Notes under the pieces: generated by a model
What the model saw: only the letters and a program-made list of their open reading frames with translations
The model's database searches: none
What the model was told of the DNA's origin: nothing
Source of the DNA: Verticiella alkaliphila
GTDB taxonomy: Bacteria; Pseudomonadota; Gammaproteobacteria; Burkholderiales; Burkholderiaceae_B
DNA length: 64,000 nt
Assembly: GCF_018904615.1 (NCBI RefSeq)
Contig: NZ_JADCNH010000016.1
Span: 1 to 64,000, forward strand
Direction: 5' to 3'
Position numbers and translations under genes: made by a program
Part shown: positions 26,804 to 37,411 of the stretch, one piece after another
Layout of the letters: the number at the start of each line of letters is the position of its first letter
How positions within the stretch are numbered: the stretch's first letter is position 1

Positions 26804-29130
26804 ACACGCTCCACGGTGACGTTGCCAAAGGCACTGCCCAGCGCGACCGTGCCGGGATGTGCGCCCGCGATACGGACGGCGCCCTCGGGCACCGCGGCAT
26901 CCAGGGCCACGCCGAGTTCGACGCTGCCCGCCGCCGAACGCACGCGCACGCGGTCATCGGCACCCAGACCCAGGCGCGTGGCCTCTGCCGGGTTCAGACG
27001 GGCGCGCGGCGCACGCGAGGCCGGTGCGGCCTGCAGCGAGGTGGCACGACGGGTGATGGCGTCGCTGAAGTAGATCGGCACGTCGGTGATGCGCGCGAGG
27101 CCTTCGCCTGCCGCCGCCGGGGTGAGCGCGAGCTCGCCCGTGACGGTGTTCGACAGACGCTCGGCCACGCTGCCCAGGGCGGCGTCACGCACGGCTTCGG
27201 ACGATTCCTCATCGAAGCCTTGCAGCTGGAGCAGGTTGCCCAGCACGCGCAACACCTTCCAGGCCGGGCGCGTCTCGCCCAGCGGACGCACGGTGCCCTT
27301 GAAGCTCTGCACCGTGCCGGCCAGGTTGACGAACGTGCCGGAGGTCTCGGTGAAGGGGGCGACCGGCAGCATGACGTTCGCCCAGTCGGCCGCGGCGGAG
27401 GCATAGGACACCAGCGCCACGTTGAACTGGGCGGCCTTCAGGCTCGCCAGGGCTTGCGCACCGTTGGCCGTGTCGAGCGTGGGCTCGGCATGCAGCACGA
27501 TGTAGGACTTGAGCGGCTCGGCCAGCATCGCGGCGGCGTTCTTGCCACCACGCTCCGGGATCGCGCGCGCCAGGTGGCCGCCGACGGCGTTGCCGCCCAC
27601 GACCAGGAAGCCCAGACGGGCACCTGCGGCTTGCGCCAGCGCCTGTGCGTTGGCGACGATGCGCGCGGCTTGCGGGGATTCGATGGCCACGCTGCCCAGC
27701 CAGATGGCGGCATTGGTGGCCCCCGCGAGGCTGTCGGCGATGCGACGCGCGGCGTCCGAGGGCTGCACGCTCGTGAGCGCCGCGGGCACCTCGGTGCCAC
27801 GCGACTGTGCGAAGGCAACGGCGACTTCGGCCACGGCGTTGGCCAGCTGGTCCGGCGTCACGGTGAGGCGGCCGGCCAGCGGCATCAGCAGGTCATCGGC
27901 TGCGACGTCGATGCTCGTCACTTGGGTGCCATGCTTGGCAGCCTGACGCAGGCGCTGCGTGATGAGGGGCTGATCCGCGCGCGGGAACGAACCGATCACG
28001 AGCACGCGATCGAGCGTGCCGATGTCGGCCACCGGCATGCCCAGCCACGGCGTGCCCGAGAGCACGGCATCCAGGCCGGCATCCGTCTGGCGCAGGCGGA
28101 AGTCGACGTTGTCCGAGCCCAGGCCACGCACCACGCGGGCGAGCAGCGAGAATTCCTCGGTGGTGGCGTACGGGGCGGCGAGCGCACCGATCTGGCCGGC
28201 ACCGAAGCTGTCCTTGACCTGCGTGAGGCCTTCGGCCACCAGGCGCAGCGCGTCGGCCCAGGAGGCCTCGCGCCAGCTGCCGTCGTCCATGCGCACCATC
28301 GGCACCTTGAGGCGGTCTTCCACGCCCAGGCCTTCGTACGAGAAGCGGTCGCGGTCGCTGATCCAGCATTCGTTGACGTCGTCGTTCTCGAACGGCACCA
28401 CGCGCAGCACTTCGTCCATCTTGACCTGGACGATGATGTTGGCGTTCAGGCTGTCGTGCGGGCTCACCGAGCGGCGGCGCGCGAGTTCCCAGGTGCGGGC
28501 GCTGTAGCGGAACGGCTTGGAGGTGAGCGCGCCCACCGGGCACACGTCGATCATGTTGCCAGAGAGCTCAGACTCGACCGCGCGGCCGACGAAGGACGTG
28601 ATCTCGGAATGCTCGCCACGATTGAGCATGCCCAGCTCCATGACGCCGGCGATTTCCTGGCCGAAGCGCACACAGCGGGTGCAGTGGATGCAGCGGGCCA
28701 TTTCCTCGGCCGAGACCAGCGGACCCAGGCTCTTGTGGAAGACGACGCGCTTTTCCTCGCGATAGCGCGAAGCGGAGCCGCCGTAGCCCACGGCCAGATC
28801 CTGCAGCTGGCATTCACCGCCCTGATCGCAGATCGGGCAATCGAGGGGGTGATTGATCAGCAGGAATTCCATGACGGACTTCTGCGCGGCCACCGCCTTG
28901 GGCGATTGCGTGTGCACAATCATGCCGTTGGTGACGGGCGTGGCGCAGGCCGGCAGCGCCTTGGGCGCCTTCTCGACCTCGACCAGGCACATGCGGCAGT
29001 TGGCGGCAATCGACAACTTCTTGTGATAACAGAAGTGCGGAACGTAGACGCCCAGCTTGTTGGCCGCATGCATCACCATGCTGCCCTCGGGCACCTCAAC
29101 TGCGGCGCCGTCGATCGTGAGTTCAACCAT
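26800..29130 (-). CDS. nuoG: NADH-quinone oxidoreductase subunit G
   Basis: Large peripheral-arm subunit of complex I, 776 residues. The N-terminus (1-90) is a 2Fe-2S ferredoxin domain ([20 protein letters not shown]). It is followed by the His/Cys 4Fe-4S segment [15 protein letters not shown] and a [16 protein letters not shown] motif. The rest is a molybdopterin oxidoreductase-like fold that has lost its cofactor in this family. The ATG at 29130 shares one base with the nuoF stop; a start 24 bp further up would overlap nuoF and lacks support. Confidence 0.96.
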   Translation of the reverse strand: MVELTIDGAAVEVPEGSMVMHAANKLGVYVPHFCYHKKLSIAANCRMCLVEVEKAPKALPACATPVTNGMIVHTQSPKAVAAQKSVMEFLLINHPLDCPICDQGGECQLQDLAVGYGGSASRYREEKRVVFHKSLGPLVSAEEMARCIHCTRCVRFGQEIAGVMELGMLNRGEHSEITSFVGRAVESELSGNMIDVCPVGALTSKPFRYSARTWELARRRSVSPHDSLNANIIVQVKMDEVLRVVPFENDDVNECWISDRDRFSYEGLGVEDRLKVPMVRMDDGSWREASWADALRLVAEGLTQVKDSFGAGQIGALAAPYATTEEFSLLARVVRGLGSDNVDFRLRQTDAGLDAVLSGTPWLGMPVADIGTLDRVLVIGSFPRADQPLITQRLRQAAKHGTQVTSIDVAADDLLMPLAGRLTVTPDQLANAVAEVAVAFAQSRGTEVPAALTSVQPSDAARRIADSLAGATNAAIWLGSVAIESPQAARIVANAQALAQAAGARLGFLVVGGNAVGGHLARAIPERGGKNAAAMLAEPLKSYIVLHAEPTLDTANGAQALASLKAAQFNVALVSYASAAADWANVMLPVAPFTETSGTFVNLAGTVQSFKGTVRPLGETRPAWKVLRVLGNLLQLQGFDEESSEAVRDAALGSVAERLSNTVTGELALTPAAAGEGLARITDVPIYFSDAITRRATSLQAAPASRAPRARLNPAEATRLGLGADDRVRVRSAAGSVELGVALDAAVPEGAVRIAGAHPGTVALGSAFGNVTVERV

Positions 29131-30449
29131 TACAGATACTCCGGTACCACGCACCGCTTGTTTTCGATGTGGTGGGCGAATTCATCTCGGAAGTGCTTGA
29201 TGAAGCTGCGCACCGGCATGGCGGCGGCGTCGCCCAGGGCGCAGATGGTGCGGCCCATGATGTTGGCGGCGACGTCGTCGAGCAGCGCGAGATCCTCGGC
29301 GCGGCCCTGGCCGTTTTCGATGCGATGCACCATGCGGTAGAGCCAGCCGGTGCCTTCCCGGCACGGCGTGCACTGGCCGCAGCTTTCCTCGAAATAAAAG
29401 TACGACAGGCGCATGAGCGACTTCACCATGCAGCGGGTCTCGTCCATGACGATGACCGCGCCCGAACCCAGCATGGAACCTGCCTTGGCGATGGAGTCAT
29501 AGTCCATCGTGCAGTTCATCATGATGTCCGCGGGCAGCACGGGTGCGCTCGAGCCACCGGGGATGACGGCCTTCAGCTTGCGCCCGCCACGCACGCCACC
29601 GGCGAGCTCGAGCAGCTTGGAGAACGGCGTGCCCAGCGGCACTTCGAAGTTGCCGGGACGTTCGACGTCGCCCGACACCGAGAAGAGCTTGGTGCCACCG
29701 TTGTTCGGCAGGCCGACTTCGAGGTAGGCCGGACCCCCGTGGCGGATGATCCAGGGCACCGCCGCGAAGGTCTCGGTGTTGTTGATCGTGGTGGGCTTGC
29801 CGTACAGGCCGAAGCTCGCCGGGAACGGCGGCTTGAAGCGCGGCTGGCCCTTCTTGCCTTCGAGCGACTCGAGCAGCGCGGTTTCCTCGCCACAGATGTA
29901 GGCGCCGTAGCCGTGGAACGCGTGCAGCTGGAAGTTGAAGGCCGAGCCCAGGATCTTGTCACCCAGGAAGCCCGCCGCACGCGCCTCTTCGAGAGCTTCC
30001 TCGAAGCGCGTGTAGACCTCCCAGATCTCGCCGTGGATATAGTTGTAGCCCACGGAGATGCCCATCGCATAGGCGGCGATCGCCATGCCTTCGATCACGA
30101 TGTGCGGGTTGTAGCGCAGGATGTCGCGATCCTTGTACGTGCCCGGCTCGCCTTCGTCCGAATTGCAGACGAGGTACTTCTGGCCGGGGAACGCCCGCGG
30201 CATGAAGCTCCACTTCAGGCCCGTGGGAAAGCCCGCGCCGCCGCGGCCACGCAGGCCGGAAGACTTCACCTCGGCGATGACTTCTTCCTGCGTCATGCCG
30301 GTGGTGAGGATCTTGCGCAGGGCTTCGTAGCCGCCGCGCGCGACGTAATCCTGCAGATGCCAGTTCGAGCCATCGAGGCCCGCCATGATCTGCGGCGTGA
30401 TGTGACGGTCGTGCAGGCCGACCGAGAGGGGAAGCGTCGAGTCGTTCAC
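29130..30449 (-). CDS. nuoF: NADH-quinone oxidoreductase subunit F
   Basis: NADH-oxidising subunit of complex I, 439 residues. It shows the glycine-rich NADH/FMN site [10 protein letters not shown] (68-77), the FMN-side segment [15 protein letters not shown], and ligands for the N3 4Fe-4S cluster in [13 protein letters not shown] plus a later cysteine in TICALGDAA. It overlaps the nuoE stop by 4 bp, as expected for subunits that form one flavoprotein module. Confidence 0.97.
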   Translation of the reverse strand: MNDSTLPLSVGLHDRHITPQIMAGLDGSNWHLQDYVARGGYEALRKILTTGMTQEEVIAEVKSSGLRGRGGAGFPTGLKWSFMPRAFPGQKYLVCNSDEGEPGTYKDRDILRYNPHIVIEGMAIAAYAMGISVGYNYIHGEIWEVYTRFEEALEEARAAGFLGDKILGSAFNFQLHAFHGYGAYICGEETALLESLEGKKGQPRFKPPFPASFGLYGKPTTINNTETFAAVPWIIRHGGPAYLEVGLPNNGGTKLFSVSGDVERPGNFEVPLGTPFSKLLELAGGVRGGRKLKAVIPGGSSAPVLPADIMMNCTMDYDSIAKAGSMLGSGAVIVMDETRCMVKSLMRLSYFYFEESCGQCTPCREGTGWLYRMVHRIENGQGRAEDLALLDDVAANIMGRTICALGDAAAMPVRSFIKHFRDEFAHHIENKRCVVPEYL

Positions 30450-30946
30450 GAGGCATCTCCTGCGGTCGTATTCAATTCGCCCAGCAAGGCTTCCAGGCGC
30501 TCATCGGACATCTGCACGCACATGCGGCGATTGTTCACGATCAGCACCGGAGCATCGCCGCACGCGCCCATGCACTCGCCTTCGACGAGGCTGAAGCGGC
30601 CGTCGGCCGTGGTCTCGCCATAGCCGATGCCCAGCTTCTTCTTGAGGTACTCGCCCGCCTTCTCGCCATCGCGCAGCGCACAGGGCAGATTGGTGCACAC
30701 CGAGATCTTGAACGTGCCGACAGGCTTGGTGTCGAACATGTTGTAGAAGGTGGCGACCTCCTGCACGGCGATCGGGGGCACACCGAGGTATTTCGCCACA
30801 TCCTCGATGGTTTCGGTGGAAAGCCAGCCCTTCTCTTCCTGGGCGATCGCCAGCGCCGCCATGGTGGCGGAAATGCGCTGCTCAGCCGGAAACTTGGCGA
30901 GCTCGCGATCGATCCTTCGGTAGGCCTGGTCGGACAACAACGTCAT
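30446..30946 (-). CDS. nuoE: NADH-quinone oxidoreductase subunit E
   Basis: Small flavoprotein-module subunit, 166 residues, holding the N1a 2Fe-2S cluster. Its four ligands are C84, C89, C125 and C129 (CTNLPC and ECMGAC), the thioredoxin-like ferredoxin pattern. The segment [18 protein letters not shown] upstream is typical. It follows nuoD by 25 bp and overlaps nuoF by 4 bp. Confidence 0.96.
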   Translation of the reverse strand: MTLLSDQAYRRIDRELAKFPAEQRISATMAALAIAQEEKGWLSTETIEDVAKYLGVPPIAVQEVATFYNMFDTKPVGTFKISVCTNLPCALRDGEKAGEYLKKKLGIGYGETTADGRFSLVEGECMGACGDAPVLIVNNRRMCVQMSDERLEALLGELNTTAGDAS

Positions 30947-30971
30947 GTCGGTTCCTGGAACAGTTCTGGTG

Positions 30972-32225
30972 TCAGCGGTCGACTTCGCCGAACACGATGT
31001 CCTGCGTGCCGATCAGCGTCACCGCATCGGCAATCATGTGGCCGCGCGCCATCTCGTCGAGAGATTGCAGGTGCGCAAAGCCGGGGGCGCGGATCTTCAG
31101 GCGGTACGGCTTGTTCGCGCCGTCCGAGACCAGATAGATGCCGAACTCACCCTTGGGATGCTCGACCGTCGAGTAGGCCTCGCCGGGCGGCACGTGAAAG
31201 CCTTCGGTAAAGAGCTTGAAGTGGTGGATCAGCTCTTCCATGCTGGACTTCATGGCCGCGCGCTCGGGCGGTGCGACCTTGTGGTTGTCCGTCATGACCG
31301 GGCCGGGGTTGTTGCGCAACCACTCCACGCACTGCTTGATGATCCGGTTGCTCTGGCGCATCTCTTCGATGCGGACCAGATAGCGGTCGTAGCAGTCGCC
31401 GTTCTTGCCCACGGGCACGTCGAAGTCCATGAGGTCATAGACTTCGTACGGCTGCTTCTTGCGCAGATCCCAGGCGATGCCCGAGCCGCGCAGCATCGGG
31501 CCGGAGAAGCCCAGCGCCATGGCGCGCTCCGGGGTCACGATGCCGATGTCCACCAGGCGCTGCTTCCAGATCCGGTTGTCGGTGAGCAGGGTTTCGTACT
31601 CGTCGACGCAGGCCGGGAAGCGGTTGGTGAAGTCTTCGATGAAATCCAGGAGCGAACCCGCGCGCGCGGCGTTCATGGCCTCCAGATCCTTGTTCTTGCG
31701 GTACTTGTTCGCCTTGTACTGCGGCATCGTGTCCGGCAGGTCGCGATACACGCCGCCCGGACGATAGTACGCCGCGTGCATGCGTGCGCCCGAGACCGCT
31801 TCGTAGCAGTCCATCAGGTCTTCGCGCTCGCGGAAGGTGTACAGGATCACCGCCATCGCGCCCACGTCCAGCGCGTGGCTGCCCACGGACATGAGGTGGT
31901 TCAGGATGCGGGTGATCTCGTCGAACATCACGCGGATGTACTGTGCGCGCAGCGGCACTTCGATGCCGAGCAGCTTCTCGATCGCCATGACGTAGGCGTG
32001 CTCGTTGCACATCATGGAGACGTAATCCAGGCGGTCCATGTAGGGCAGCGCCTGGATGAAGGTCTTGTGCTCGGCGAGCTTCTCGGTGGCACGATGCAGC
32101 AGGCCGATGTGCGGATCGGCGCGCTGGATGACTTCGCCATCGAGCTCGAGCACCAGACGCAGCACGCCGTGGGCGGCCGGGTGCTGAGGCCCGAAGTTCA
32201 GGGTGTAGTTCTTGATCTCGGCCAT
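30972..32225 (-). CDS. nuoD: NADH-quinone oxidoreductase subunit D
   Basis: 49-kDa-type subunit that lines the quinone-binding cavity, 417 residues, related to hydrogenase large subunits. The N-terminal [21 protein letters not shown] holds the quinone-site histidine (core [12 protein letters not shown]), and [20 protein letters not shown] and the C-terminal DIVFGEVDR are standard. It begins 4 bp after nuoC; separate nuoC and nuoD genes contrast with the fused nuoCD of E. coli. Confidence 0.97.
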   Translation of the reverse strand: MAEIKNYTLNFGPQHPAAHGVLRLVLELDGEVIQRADPHIGLLHRATEKLAEHKTFIQALPYMDRLDYVSMMCNEHAYVMAIEKLLGIEVPLRAQYIRVMFDEITRILNHLMSVGSHALDVGAMAVILYTFREREDLMDCYEAVSGARMHAAYYRPGGVYRDLPDTMPQYKANKYRKNKDLEAMNAARAGSLLDFIEDFTNRFPACVDEYETLLTDNRIWKQRLVDIGIVTPERAMALGFSGPMLRGSGIAWDLRKKQPYEVYDLMDFDVPVGKNGDCYDRYLVRIEEMRQSNRIIKQCVEWLRNNPGPVMTDNHKVAPPERAAMKSSMEELIHHFKLFTEGFHVPPGEAYSTVEHPKGEFGIYLVSDGANKPYRLKIRAPGFAHLQSLDEMARGHMIADAVTLIGTQDIVFGEVDR

Positions 32226-32229
32226 GGTC

Positions 32230-32826
32230 TTAGCGCCCTGCCCCGTAGGAATCTTCGCGGATCACGCGCGGGGTGATCTCCCGCGGTTCGATGGTCACCG
32301 GCTGGTACACGACGCGCTTCTGGTCTTCGTCGTAGCGCATCTCGACGTTGCCCGTGAGCGGGAAATCCTTGCGGAACGGGTGGCCGATGAAGCCGTAGTC
32401 CGTCAGGATGCGACGCAGATCGGGGTGGCCTTCGTACAGGATGCCGTACAGATCGAAGGACTCACGCTCGAACCAGTTCACGCTCGGCCACACGTCGATC
32501 AACGAGGGCAGCACGGGGAAGGCGTCTTCCGGCGCGAACGTGCGCACGCGCAGGCGCCAGTTGTGTTCGAGCGACAGCAGGTGGATGACCGAGGCGAAGC
32601 GCGCCGGCGCCGGCTCGATGCCGTTGCGGTACGTGGCGTAATCCACCCCGCACACGTCCATACAGCTCTGGAAGCGCAGATCGGGGTGATCGCGCAGCGT
32701 GGTGCACACGGCGATGAGACGCTCGGCCGGGACGACCAGGGTGACTTCGCCCAGGGCCTCGGTGAGTTGCAGGCCGGCGCCGAGCACGGCGCGCAGGTTT
32801 TCCTGCAGGGTTTCCAGTTTGGTCAT
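32230..32826 (-). CDS. nuoC: NADH-quinone oxidoreductase subunit C
   Basis: 30-kDa-type subunit of the complex I peripheral arm, 198 residues, without cofactors. The signature [22 protein letters not shown] (core [18 protein letters not shown]) is intact, followed by [18 protein letters not shown]. It lies 46 bp after nuoB and 4 bp before nuoD. Confidence 0.97.
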   Translation of the reverse strand: MTKLETLQENLRAVLGAGLQLTEALGEVTLVVPAERLIAVCTTLRDHPDLRFQSCMDVCGVDYATYRNGIEPAPARFASVIHLLSLEHNWRLRVRTFAPEDAFPVLPSLIDVWPSVNWFERESFDLYGILYEGHPDLRRILTDYGFIGHPFRKDFPLTGNVEMRYDEDQKRVVYQPVTIEPREITPRVIREDSYGAGR

Positions 32827-32872
32827 GCGGTGTCTGCCGAAGGGGCGCGGCGCTGACGGGCAAACATGCCGG

Positions 32873-33352
32873 TCAGCCGCGAGCGATGGTGTTGGTGCGG
32901 CGGATCTTGTTCTGCAGCTGCAGCAGCCCGTACATCAGGGCCTCGGCCGTGGGCGGGCAGCCCGGCACGTAGATATCCACCGGCACGATGCGATCACAGC
33001 CGCGCACCACCGAGTACGAGTAGTGGTAATAGCCGCCGCCATTGGCACAGGAGCCCATGGAGACCACCCAGCGCGGTTCGGCCATCTGGTCGTACACGCG
33101 GCGCAGGGCCGGGGCCATCTTGTTGCACAGGGTGCCGGCGACGATCATCACGTCGGACTGGCGGGGGCTGGGACGGAAGATGATGCCGAACTGGTCCAGA
33201 TCGTAGCGGGCCATGCCCGCGTGCATCATTTCGACCGCGCAACAGGCCAGACCGAACGTCATCGGCCACATCGAGCCCGTGCGGGCCCAGTTGATGACCG
33301 TGTCGGCGCTGGTCGTGATGAAGCCTTGCTTCAGGAGTCCTTCGATAGCCAT
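32873..33352 (-). CDS. nuoB: NADH-quinone oxidoreductase subunit B
   Basis: Carries the terminal N2 4Fe-4S cluster that reduces quinone, 159 residues. The ligands C37-C38 (LACCAVEMM), C102 (GSCANGG) and C132 (VPGCPP) are all present, including the unusual adjacent pair. The ATG at 33352 gives the standard [11 protein letters not shown] start; the frame is open upstream into nuoA but that part is not protein-like. It lies 40 bp after nuoA. Confidence 0.97.
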   Translation of the reverse strand: MAIEGLLKQGFITTSADTVINWARTGSMWPMTFGLACCAVEMMHAGMARYDLDQFGIIFRPSPRQSDVMIVAGTLCNKMAPALRRVYDQMAEPRWVVSMGSCANGGGYYHYSYSVVRGCDRIVPVDIYVPGCPPTAEALMYGLLQLQNKIRRTNTIARG

Positions 33353-33392
33353 GAGATGATTCCGGGATGCAGGGTATGCGTGAGCGTGGTGC

Positions 33393-33752
33393 TCACTCCC
33401 AATCGAGGGCGCCCTTCTTCCACTCGTAGATGAACCCCACCACGAGGATGGAGAGGAAGATGATCGCGGTCCAGAAGCCGAGCATGCCGACTTGGCCATT
33501 GGCCATGGCCCAGGGGAACAGGAAGGCGATCTCGAGATCAAAGAGAATGAAGAGGATCGCGACGAGGTAGTAGCGCACATCGAACTTCATGCGGGCGTCT
33601 TCGAACGCCTCGAAGCCACACTCGTACGGGGCCAGCTTGGCAGCATCCGGCTTGCGCGGCCCGATGACCGAACCCGCCGTGAACAAGGCCACACCGACCA
33701 GGGAGCCCACCAGGATGAACATCAGGACGGGCAGATAGGAGTCGATAACCAT
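33393..33752 (-). CDS. nuoA: NADH-quinone oxidoreductase subunit A
   Basis: First gene of the operon. It encodes a 119-residue, three-helix membrane subunit next to the quinone site, with the conserved loop ending in [21 protein letters not shown] (core [13 protein letters not shown]) and [11 protein letters not shown] on the second helix. Two in-frame ATGs are possible. I prefer 33752 because GAGGA lies at proper distance, whereas for the one at 33761 the same motif abuts the codon. Confidence 0.94.
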   Translation of the reverse strand: MVIDSYLPVLMFILVGSLVGVALFTAGSVIGPRKPDAAKLAPYECGFEAFEDARMKFDVRYYLVAILFILFDLEIAFLFPWAMANGQVGMLGFWTAIIFLSILVVGFIYEWKKGALDWE

Positions 33753-33837
33753 GGAAGACATTCCTCACTCACCCGCTGCGGCGGGCCATCGCGCCAGCAT
33801 GAGACAAACACGTCTCACGGGCTCCACAACATCCCGC

Positions 33838-33843
33838 ATTGTA
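33838..33843 (-). promoter_or_regulatory. Possible -10 box of the nuo operon
   Basis: On the minus strand this reads TACAAT, five of six consensus bases, about 85 bp before nuoA. The leader then contains the inverted repeat TGAGAC-N6-GTCTCA at 33800-33817. No good -35 is seen, so the promoter call is tentative. Confidence 0.35.
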
Positions 33844-33886
33844 TCGCATTGGCACATATGCTAAAAATCGTTGGTTTGCCCGAGAC

Positions 33887-35035
33887 TTAGGCCAATCCTG
33901 CCGATTGGATGCCGCTCATCGGTGGCTCGCCGGTCATTTCCAGTCGGCTCAACACCTCGTCGGCGATGGCAAGACAGCTCGTCAGCCCTGGCGACTCGAT
34001 CCCGAAAAGATTCATCAAGCCAGTGAGCCCGTGCACCTGCGGGCCTTGCAGCACGAAATCCGCCGCGGGCACGCCTGGGCCGGTGATCTTGGGCCGCACA
34101 CCGGCGTACGTGGGCGTGAGTGCGTCAGTCGGCAGACCCGGCCAGTAGGCGCGCACGGCCGCCTCGAAGCCCGCGAGGCGCGCGGCATCCAGACCATACT
34201 CCTCCCCCGACACCCATTCCGTATCCGGGCCGAATCGCGCCTGCCCGGCGAGATCCAGCGTCAGATGCACGCCGAGCCCGGCGGCTTCCGGCACGGGATA
34301 GATCAGCCGAGAGAATGGCGCGCGCCCCGCCAGCGCGGCATAGGTGCCTTTGCAGAAGAAGGCCTGGGGCACATCCTGCGGCGGCATTCCGGTGATGCGC
34401 GCGGCGAGCGCCGGCGCATGCAACCCCGCCGCGTTGATGAACCAGCTGGCCGAGAGGGTGATGGGCTCGTCGCCACCCATGGCGACGGCCCAGCCTTCGT
34501 CTGACGGCTCGGCAGCCAGCACAGGCGTTCGCACCACCAGATCGGCGCCGTACGCCTGCGCATCGGCGAGCAGGCTTTGCATGAGGGCGTGGCTGTCGAC
34601 GATGCCGGTGGCCGGCGACAACAGGGCAGCCTCACAGGCGAGCGCCGGCTCCAGGGTACGCGCTTCGGTCCCTTCCAGGTACACGAGATCGTCCACGCCG
34701 TTGACGCGGGCCTGCGCCTGAATGCCCGCGAGTCGGGCAACCTGGTCGGGCGCGGTGGCGACGATGAGCTTGCCCACCTGGCGTGCGGGCACGTTGCGCT
34801 CGGCGCAGTACGCGTACAACCGCGTCTTGCCCTCCACGCACAGTCGCGCCTTGAGCGAGCCCGCGGGGTAATAGATGCCCGCGTGGATGACTTCGGAATT
34901 GCGCGCACTCGTGGCCGTGCCGTAGGCGTCGGCAGCCTCGGCGATGAGCACGGAGCGGCCCGTGGCGGCCACCGCACGCGCGATGGCCAGGCCGACGACG
35001 CCCGCGCCGGCGATGATGCAGTCGTAATCGGTCAT
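33887..35035 (-). CDS. FAD-dependent oxidoreductase, L-2-hydroxyglutarate oxidase (LhgO)-like
   Basis: A 382-residue DAO-family flavoprotein. Residues 5-20 are an FAD dinucleotide-binding motif with G10-x-G12-x2-G15 ([14 protein letters not shown]). The segment [22 protein letters not shown] and the end [21 protein letters not shown] are characteristic of the LhgO/L2HGDH group, which oxidises L-2-hydroxyglutarate to 2-oxoglutarate. Other 2-hydroxy acids or amines are possible substrates. The ATG at 35035 is chosen because the FAD motif follows at once. It lies downstream of pgk beyond a terminator and upstream of nuoA, so it is probably transcribed alone. Confidence 0.82.
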   Translation of the reverse strand: MTDYDCIIAGAGVVGLAIARAVAATGRSVLIAEAADAYGTATSARNSEVIHAGIYYPAGSLKARLCVEGKTRLYAYCAERNVPARQVGKLIVATAPDQVARLAGIQAQARVNGVDDLVYLEGTEARTLEPALACEAALLSPATGIVDSHALMQSLLADAQAYGADLVVRTPVLAAEPSDEGWAVAMGGDEPITLSASWFINAAGLHAPALAARITGMPPQDVPQAFFCKGTYAALAGRAPFSRLIYPVPEAAGLGVHLTLDLAGQARFGPDTEWVSGEEYGLDAARLAGFEAAVRAYWPGLPTDALTPTYAGVRPKITGPGVPAADFVLQGPQVHGLTGLMNLFGIESPGLTSCLAIADEVLSRLEMTGEPPMSGIQSAGLA

Positions 35036-35045
35036 GCGAAAACGC

Positions 35046-35083
35046 CAAGAGAAAAGCCCACCCGCTGTCACGCTGGTGGGCTT
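35046..35083 (-). terminator. Rho-independent terminator of the tkt-gap-pgk operon
   Basis: A 9-bp stem, AAGCCCACC (35054-35062 on the plus strand) with GGTGGGCTT (35075-35083), is followed on the minus strand by TTTTCTCTT. It lies 46 bp after the pgk stop and before the next gene. Confidence 0.8.
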
Positions 35084-35128
35084 CCCAGAACATGCCAGGA
35101 CGGCTGCAGCCGTCTCGGCACTTCCCGC

Positions 35129-36322
35129 TCAGGCGCGCTGCTGCAGGACGTCCACGGCAGGCAGGGTCTTGCCTTCCAGGAACTCCAGGAACGCACCGCC
35201 GCCGGTCGAGATGTAGCCGATGCGATCGGACACGCCGTACTTGGCGATCGCCGCGAGCGTGTCGCCACCGCCCGCGATCGAGAAGCCAGGCGCATCCGCA
35301 ATGGCACGCGCCAAGGTCTCGGTACCCTTGCCGAACGCATCGAACTCGAACACGCCGACGGGGCCGTTCCAGACGATGGTGCCGGCACGCTTCAAGGCCT
35401 CGGCCAGACGTGCGGCCGTCTTCGGGCCGATGTCCAGGATGAGGTCATCCGGGCCGACCTCGTTCGCCGCCTTCACGGTGGCGGGCGCATCGGCGGCGAA
35501 CGCCGTGGCGCACACCACGTCCTCGGGGATCGGCACCTCGGCGCCGCGTTCACGCATCAGATCGATGATGGCGCGGGCCTCCTCGATCTGCGCGGGTTCG
35601 GCGAGCGACTTGCCAATGGGCAGACCGGCGGCCAGCATGAAGGTGTTGGCGATGCCGCCACCCACGATGAGCTGATCCACCTTGTCGGCGAGCGCACGCA
35701 GGATGCTGAGCTTGGTCGACACCTTGGAGCCGGCCACGATCGCCGCGAGCGGACGCTTGGGCTCGGTCAGGGCGCGACCCAGGGCATCGAGCTCGGCCGC
35801 GAGCAGCGGACCGGCGCACGCGACCTTGGCGAAGCGGGCGATGCCATGCGTCGTGGCCTCGGCGCGGTGCGCCGTGCCGAACGCGTCGTTGGCGTAGACG
35901 TCGCACAGGGCGGCCATCTTTCGCGCCAGCCCTTCGTCGTTCTTCTTCTCGCCCACGTTGCAGCGGCAGTTCTCGAGCAGCACGACCTGGCCGGGCTGCA
36001 CGTCGACGCCGTCGACCCAACCGGAGACCAGCGGCACGGGCTGCCCAAGCAGCGCGGACAGGCGCTCGGCCACGGGGGCGAGGCTGTCTTCGGGCGTGAC
36101 CTGCCCTTCGGTGGGGCGACCCAGGTGCGAGGTCACCATCACGGCGGCACCCGCTTCCAGCGCCAGCCGGATGGCCGGCACGGAGGCGCGGATACGCGTG
36201 TCTTCCGTGATGTTGCCCGCGTCGTCCTGGGGCACGTTCAGGTCGGCGCGAATGAAGACGCGCTTGCCCTTCAGCTCGCCGCGCTCGGCGAGCGCGGCCA
36301 GGGTGATTGGCTGCTTGGCCAT
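35129..36322 (-). CDS. pgk: Phosphoglycerate kinase
   Basis: Glycolytic and gluconeogenic kinase that interconverts 1,3-bisphosphoglycerate plus ADP and 3-phosphoglycerate plus ATP, 397 residues. It shows RADLNVP (25-31), SHLGRP of the substrate domain, [10 protein letters not shown] and the nucleotide-site GGGDTLAAI near the end. The ATG at 36322 gives a normal start and lies 11 bp after gap; an in-frame codon 69 bp upstream would overlap gap. It is the last gene of tkt-gap-pgk and is followed by a terminator. Confidence 0.97.
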   Translation of the reverse strand: MAKQPITLAALAERGELKGKRVFIRADLNVPQDDAGNITEDTRIRASVPAIRLALEAGAAVMVTSHLGRPTEGQVTPEDSLAPVAERLSALLGQPVPLVSGWVDGVDVQPGQVVLLENCRCNVGEKKNDEGLARKMAALCDVYANDAFGTAHRAEATTHGIARFAKVACAGPLLAAELDALGRALTEPKRPLAAIVAGSKVSTKLSILRALADKVDQLIVGGGIANTFMLAAGLPIGKSLAEPAQIEEARAIIDLMRERGAEVPIPEDVVCATAFAADAPATVKAANEVGPDDLILDIGPKTAARLAEALKRAGTIVWNGPVGVFEFDAFGKGTETLARAIADAPGFSIAGGGDTLAAIAKYGVSDRIGYISTGGGAFLEFLEGKTLPAVDVLQQRA

Positions 36323-36333
36323 GGCCGCGCCGC

Positions 36334-37344
36334 TCACTTGGCCGTGGCCAGGGCCACGGTGGTGTCGAGCATGCGGTTGGAGAAGCCCCACTCGTTGTCG
36401 TACCAGCTCGAGACCTTCACGAGCGTGCCGGAGACCTTCGTCAGCGTGGCGTCGTACGTGCTCGAGGCCGGGTTGTGGTTGAAGTCGACCGACACCAGCG
36501 GCTCCGTGTTGTAGTCGAGGATGCCCTTCAGCGCACCTTCGGAGGCTTCCTTCAGGATGCTGTTGACTTCGTCGACCGTGGTTTCACGGGCAGCGATGAA
36601 GGACAGGTCGACCACGGACACGTTGATGGTCGGCACGCGCATCGCGTAGCCGTCCAACTTGCCGTTGAGTTCGGGCAGCACCAGGCCCACGGCAGCGGCA
36701 GCACCCGTCTTGGTCGGGATCATGCTCATCGTGGCCGAACGGGCGCGACGCAGGTCTTCGTGATAGACGTCCGTCAGCACCTGGTCGTTGGTGTAGGCGT
36801 GGATCGTGGTCATCAGACCCGAGACCACACCCAGCTTGTCGTTGAGCGGCTTGACCAGCGGGGCCAGGCAGTTCGTGGTGCACGAAGCGTTCGAGATCAC
36901 GGTGTGCTCTTTCTTCAGCACGTCGTGGTTCACGCCGTAGACGACGGTGGCGTCGACATCCTTGCCGCCGGGCGCGGAGATGACGACCTTCTTCGCGCCG
37001 CCCTTGATGTGGGCGCTGGCCTTTTCCTTGGTGGTGAAGAAGCCCGTGCATTCGAGCACGACGTCCACGTTCAGCTCGCCCCACGGCAGTTCGGCCGGGT
37101 TGCGGTTGGCCAGCACGCGGATGCGATCGCCGTTGACGACCATGTACTCGCCATCGACCGTGACCGTGCCGGGGAACTTGCCGTGGGCCGTGTCGAAGCG
37201 CGTGAGGTGGGCGTTCGTCTTGGGATCGCCCAGGTCGTTGATCGCGACGATTTCGATGTCGTGCTTCTTGCCGCCTTCGTAGTGGGCACGCAGAACGTTG
37301 CGGCCGATACGGCCGTAGCCGTTGATGGCAACTCGGATGGTCAT
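36334..37344 (-). CDS. gap: Glyceraldehyde-3-phosphate dehydrogenase, type I
   Basis: Tetrameric NAD-dependent enzyme that oxidises glyceraldehyde 3-phosphate, 336 residues. The nucleotide fold begins [16 protein letters not shown], the nucleophile is C155 in [13 protein letters not shown], and the C-terminal [13 protein letters not shown] is intact. The neighbours are tkt upstream (67 bp) and pgk downstream, so the operon feeds both glycolysis/gluconeogenesis and the pentose phosphate pathway. Confidence 0.97.
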   Translation of the reverse strand: MTIRVAINGYGRIGRNVLRAHYEGGKKHDIEIVAINDLGDPKTNAHLTRFDTAHGKFPGTVTVDGEYMVVNGDRIRVLANRNPAELPWGELNVDVVLECTGFFTTKEKASAHIKGGAKKVVISAPGGKDVDATVVYGVNHDVLKKEHTVISNASCTTNCLAPLVKPLNDKLGVVSGLMTTIHAYTNDQVLTDVYHEDLRRARSATMSMIPTKTGAAAAVGLVLPELNGKLDGYAMRVPTINVSVVDLSFIAARETTVDEVNSILKEASEGALKGILDYNTEPLVSVDFNHNPASSTYDATLTKVSGTLVKVSSWYDNEWGFSNRMLDTTVALATAK

Positions 37345-37411
37345 GTCGTCAAGCTCCAGTGATGATGCAATGGCAATCGAAAGCGAAGATCGTCAGCGAG
37401 GCACGAGGCCG

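Noticed and set aside
26857-29340. 827-codon plus-strand frame opposite nuoG/nuoF
   Set aside because: Composition is the reverse image of NuoG, with no domain. nuoG has complete cluster motifs and coupled neighbours.
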